A stretch of 24,154 bases of DNA from CAZVJA01 sp964626885 (GTDB taxonomy: Bacteria; Planctomycetota; Planctomycetia; Planctomycetales; Planctomycetaceae). Below the pieces are notes generated by a model. That model had not been told where the DNA came from. It did no database searches and saw only the letters and a program-made list of their open reading frames with translations. Below, piece after piece: positions 21,335-24,154 of this stretch. The first letter of the stretch is position 1. The number at the start of each line of letters is the position of its first letter. A program made the translations under genes and the position numbers. The DNA is taken from contig CAZVJA010000063.1 in NCBI GenBank assembly GCA_964626885.1, positions 1-24,154 of the forward strand, written 5' to 3'.

Positions 21335-21916
21335 TTAACTTTGCGAAATGTCGAAGTCAAGTGGCTGCTCGTCCGAACCGGGGAAATCGCTGGGTGTCGC
21401 CGACGAATCCGATTCGTAAGATGTCGGCCGAACCACCAATCGCAGCCCCTTTACCCCGACAATTCTTACCTCTTCGTCCGGCTCCACGAGGATCCCCTCA
21501 CTCTCGCAATGGAACCGTTCAGATTGGACTTGCACCATGCCGCCGGGGTTCAACAAGCTCAACGTCTTACCGAGACGTCCGAGTTGGTCTTCCAGATGCT
21601 GTTGCTCACGGATGTAAGGGGTCACTTCTTCCGGATCGGGGGCTTCCAGCAGCACCTTCTTCCCGATTACGGTTCGAGGCAGGGCATAGAAAGCGCCGGA
21701 GATCGTTGCCGGGACAAGCACCACCACGCCGAGAAGATACGACCACCAGGCCGTCGGGTTCGATACCCACCAAGCGGTCCAGGCACAATAAACCGAAGCA
21801 GCCAGGCAACACAGCACCAAAACCGTCAGTACACCGCCGGAGGGGATGAAGACTTCGGCGATCATCAAACCGAGGCTGACAGCCAAAAGCAGCAGCGCCA
21901 AATGTGACTGGTCCAT
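21335..21916 (-). CDS. nfeD: NfeD family membrane protein
   Basis: 193 aa. Three or four hydrophobic segments lie in the first 85 residues (HLALLLLAVSLGLMIAEVFI, VLTVLVLCCLAASVY, WWSYLLGVVVLVPATISG). A soluble C-terminal part follows, with LNPGGMVQVQSERFHCESEG and EEVRIVGVKGLRLVVRP. The last is the OB-fold of NfeD, where GxxG.a.s.LrP.G and V..VdG..L.V typically occur. It is a short NfeD1b-like form with no ClpP-class protease part. NfeD proteins are coded beside SPFH/flotillin genes and act with them at the membrane. floA lies 198 bases downstream. Confidence 0.88.
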   Translation of the reverse strand: MDQSHLALLLLAVSLGLMIAEVFIPSGGVLTVLVLCCLAASVYCAWTAWWVSNPTAWWSYLLGVVVLVPATISGAFYALPRTVIGKKVLLEAPDPEEVTPYIREQQHLEDQLGRLGKTLSLLNPGGMVQVQSERFHCESEGILVEPDEEVRIVGVKGLRLVVRPTSYESDSSATPSDFPGSDEQPLDFDISQS

Positions 21917-22017
21917 GCCATCAAGTTTAGCCGACTTGATTCGGCAGGCAAGAGTCTACCTCCCGGCGGTCGGCTCCCCCAGCATTTCGCCTCTGGAACC
22001 GCGTGGCTTCAAAACAA

Positions 22018-22043
22018 GCGAGCCACCGAAACCGGTGGCTCGC
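22018..22043 (-). terminator. Rho-independent terminator for the secreted peptidase gene
   Basis: A perfect 11-bp stem, GCGAGCCACCG (22018-22028) with CGGTGGCTCGC (22033-22043), and a four-base loop. Read on the minus strand it is followed by TTGTTTT (22017-22011). It lies 170 bases after the peptidase stop and 102 bases before nfeD, so it separates the two transcription units. The rest of 21917-22213 shows no gene. Confidence 0.82.
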
Positions 22044-22213
22044 CCGCGGAGAACAGCGACACAAACGACGCTTGACTCGGTCATCCTACCCATTAGGGAG
22101 AAGAGGGAAAATCGGATGTCGCTCCGAGTTGTGGCGAGCCGCTCCCATTCCGGCTCTGCGGGTAACCGGAATGCAGGGCGAAGCGGCTAAATGGCAGGTG
22201 CTGTTCTCCTATG

Positions 22214-23548
22214 TTAATTTTCCTCGCGGTGTTCGTCGGTGACGGAAAGTGTCGTCAGGGGGAGTTGCTTGCCTTGAGAAGCGGTGCTTCTTTCCCGGCG
22301 ATGCCCCCCTTCGTTCGATACCACCGGTTCCCAACCGGAATTCCATCCTTGCTGGCGGGCCACCAGTCGACGGCTCGCTTGCTCCAGCTGCAGGGCGGCC
22401 CGTTCGATGTCGGCGTCGGTGTCACCGTCGAGAACCACGATTACTCTTTCGTGAACTTCCTCCGCGGAGTTGTCTCGTGCTTGCAGATCATTTCGCTCTT
22501 TTGTCGTCGAGCGGATGTTTTTGAGTCTCGCCGAAACCTCACTCTCCGTGCGAGCCTCCGCGAACAGTTCCTCATCCCGCTGCGATCGGCGCGGTGCGGG
22601 CTTCTGATTGTTCAGACTTTCGTCACCCGCGGCGGATTTCTGGCCGAGGCTCGCCTGAAGTTCGCCCTTCTGTCCGCGCGTCTGCCGGACCGGCAATCGG
22701 CGAGGCTGCGGTGCGGAAACCGCTTCGGGATTTTGCGATCGCACGGTCACCTCCGGTTTTTCTTCCACGGCGTTGCCCGCGTCAGCCAGTTGCTCTCCTT
22801 CGGGCAACCGCAATGCAGGACTGCCGGCCAGCACCCAGCCGCTCCACCGCTTCTCCAGATCGTCGACTCCGGTCAAACCGTAGAACGACTTGAGGGCGGA
22901 ATTCCAATCGCGGCGATGCGCGTCTTCCAGAAATTGCAGGTAACGTGCTTTTCCCCCGTTCTGCACGAGGAAATCGGCGAGTGAATATCCTTGCGCGTAC
23001 AAGGTCAACACGCTTTGCATATCGCTGGGGTATTCCTTCATTCCCAGCAATTGACGCAGCGGAATCCGTTGAGAGGTTTTGAACACTTGTTGGAGCATCA
23101 TCATTTGGCGCTGCCGTTCCGACTCGTGTTCCACGAGAGTCGCGGCACCTTCGTCGGCCCAGCGGGGGAGGGGCCGACGAAAGTGACTCGCGAAAATCGT
23201 GTGACTCACCTCATGCGGAATCACACTGTCAAGAATCCGTTCCTCCGTTCCTTGAACGTTCATGTTCCAGCCGAAAACTTCTCCCCGGTCGAACGCGAAC
23301 GTCGTCGCGCCCCCGGCACCAATCTGCCCCACCTTCACGCGAACCTGGCACGGTTTGAACCAGCGCGGAAGGGTGTGGCCCAGCCAGTCCTGGGCAATTT
23401 CGTCGCGGCAACGTTCCGCCGTCAGAGCAACTTTTTGAGCCAACTCGGCGGTCGGAGCTTCCACAACGAAGTTCGGGCTGCTGAAACTCGCTCCCATCGA
23501 ACTGACGATCGAGGCGACGAGCGCGAGGCGAATCAGGCGAGCATCCAT
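22214..23548 (-). CDS. Secreted gluzincin-type metallopeptidase (peptidase MA-like)
   Basis: 444 aa. The N-terminus (MDARLIRLALVASIVSSMGA) is a likely signal peptide, so export is expected. The catalytic part shows IPHEVSHTIFASHF with HEVSH at 112-116 and a third-ligand Glu 133 in RWADEGAATLVEHE, the HExxH...E layout of gluzincins. ITGVD-like EKRWSGWV (~240) closes the domain, and the spacing fits a peptidase_MA-like enzyme of ~260 residues. The last ~190 residues are Gln/Arg/Glu-rich low complexity (RQTRGQKGELQAS, ERNDLQARDNSAEEVHERVIVVLDGD) without a recognised domain, probably disordered. The substrate is unknown. It stands alone, with a terminator downstream. Confidence 0.85.
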   Translation of the reverse strand: MDARLIRLALVASIVSSMGASFSSPNFVVEAPTAELAQKVALTAERCRDEIAQDWLGHTLPRWFKPCQVRVKVGQIGAGGATTFAFDRGEVFGWNMNVQGTEERILDSVIPHEVSHTIFASHFRRPLPRWADEGAATLVEHESERQRQMMMLQQVFKTSQRIPLRQLLGMKEYPSDMQSVLTLYAQGYSLADFLVQNGGKARYLQFLEDAHRRDWNSALKSFYGLTGVDDLEKRWSGWVLAGSPALRLPEGEQLADAGNAVEEKPEVTVRSQNPEAVSAPQPRRLPVRQTRGQKGELQASLGQKSAAGDESLNNQKPAPRRSQRDEELFAEARTESEVSARLKNIRSTTKERNDLQARDNSAEEVHERVIVVLDGDTDADIERAALQLEQASRRLVARQQGWNSGWEPVVSNEGGHRRERSTASQGKQLPLTTLSVTDEHREEN

Positions 23549-24154
23549 GCTCCAGGTCTTTCCGGTAGAACCGAAGGGAGAAGTGACAGGTTCGTCGCCC
23601 CCCGTGATGGAGGGCTCTAGACCAGCGTTCGGCTTCCTGCCGAACCGAAGAAAATAAGCAGCAAACTTTAGTCCAAATTGTGTGAGTCCTCGATTTTTGT
23701 GTCACCCGCCGTGTCGGGCACGGCCACAAGTCTCTGTTTAACAATACGTTGCAACGATACTGGCGAATTTTCATCCGGTCGTGAAAGGTCAATCGCCCGA
23801 GCCTAAAACCAAGCGGTTTTGTAAGTCCTACAATCGCCCCAACAACCAAACTTGCATTCGCCGGGATCTAGAAGGCCGGGCTCCAGACTTCGGGCAATCG
23901 GGCTTCAGGCATCGCGGATTGCGAATTGCGAATTGCGGATTGCTGACCCAGGACTCGGGACTCGGGACTCGGAACTCTTTTTCTTTCCGTTCTCTCTTCT
24001 CCTCTTTCCATCTTCCTCCTCCGTCATCCTCCCTCCGTCCGTCCTCGTCCCTCCGTCCTCGTCTTGATTGCTGTTCCGACGACAAGTCGTCGGCTTGGCA
24101 AGAGTCCGATTCCCTCCGTCTGGCCTCTTCTGCGCCCCTCGCCCCTTGCGGGAG
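23549..24154. other. Gene-free tail with hairpins, heptamer arrays and pyrimidine tract
   Basis: No frame here looks coding; those open are short and low complexity. It must hold the promoter of the peptidase gene (minus strand), not locatable by eye. Visible structures are the hairpins GTTCGGC-ttcct-GCCGAAC (23627-23645) and GCCGTG-tcggg-CACGGC (23708-23724), the period-7 arrays at 23914-23977, a CT-rich tract at about 23972-24065, and CCGACGAC-aa-GTCGTCGG (24076-24093). Confidence 0.7.
23914..23977 (+). repeat. Two adjacent heptanucleotide tandem arrays
   Basis: Four 7-base units GCGGATT, GCGAATT, GCGAATT, GCGGATT run from 23914 to 23941. After nine bases (23942-23950), GGACTCG is repeated three times (23951-23971) and degenerates to GAACTC. 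Two different words share the same period of 7. They are not in a coding frame. Confidence 0.8.

Overview
The window looks like chromosomal DNA of a bacterium of the Planctomycetota. This is an inference from gene content, not from a marker gene. The supporting genes are a NfeD/FloA (flotillin-like) pair, a YhaN/YhaO-type SbcC/SbcD pair, a secreted HExxH peptidase with a long low-complexity tail, and phage-type proteins of a style common in that phylum. By eye the first ~600 bases are more AT-rich than the rest.

Region 1 (1-600) holds the N-terminal part of a membrane-anchored protein gene on the minus strand, running off the left edge. A divergent upstream region follows that must once have driven atuA.

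Region 2 (609-8889) is a compact integrated element of about 8.27 kb. It is bounded by a 15-bp direct repeat (609-623 and 8875-8889). Its genes, all on the plus strand, are: an unknown basic protein; an AlpA-like winged-helix protein; an ssDNA-binding-like protein; a Prim-Pol/RepA-type helicase fusion; a TubC_N-domain protein; a 73-aa protein; a P27-type terminase small subunit; an HPGxRPxxWW protein; an M41-like zinc peptidase without an ATPase domain; two small proteins, one RHH-like; and a tyrosine integrase ending 39 bases before the right core repeat. There is no large terminase, portal, capsid or tail gene. With an iteron-like cluster after the replication gene (4327-4445), twin palindromic operators, and paired arm-type sites near both ends, it reads as an intact phage-satellite-like element (PICI/P4-like logic). 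It has entered the fifth to eighth codons of atuA. The host's original start is stranded at 601 as an encoded MKTIRIGN remnant, and the element supplies a replacement start at 8861 (MAGKVIRIGN), so the AtuA frame is kept.

Region 3 (8861-12010) has the rebuilt atuA, a small AtuA-like ferredoxin-fold protein overlapping it by ATGA, a large imperfect intergenic hairpin, a crotonase of the LiuC/AtuE type, and a small two-helix membrane protein. The first three suggest acyclic terpene or branched-chain acid degradation.

Region 4 (12313-16766) is a two-gene ATGA-coupled operon: an SbcD/YhaO-like protein that has lost nearly all its metal ligands, and an SbcC/YhaN-like ATPase with intact nucleotide-binding motifs and central membrane helices.

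Region 5 (16834-21916, minus strand) is a probable operon read right to left: nfeD, floA, a proline-rich membrane protein, a GT4 glycosyltransferase and cinA (with a degenerate deamidase domain).

Region 6 (21917-24154) has a clear minus-strand terminator and a secreted gluzincin-type peptidase gene. A ~600-base gene-free tail follows, with hairpins, two heptanucleotide tandem arrays and a long pyrimidine tract.
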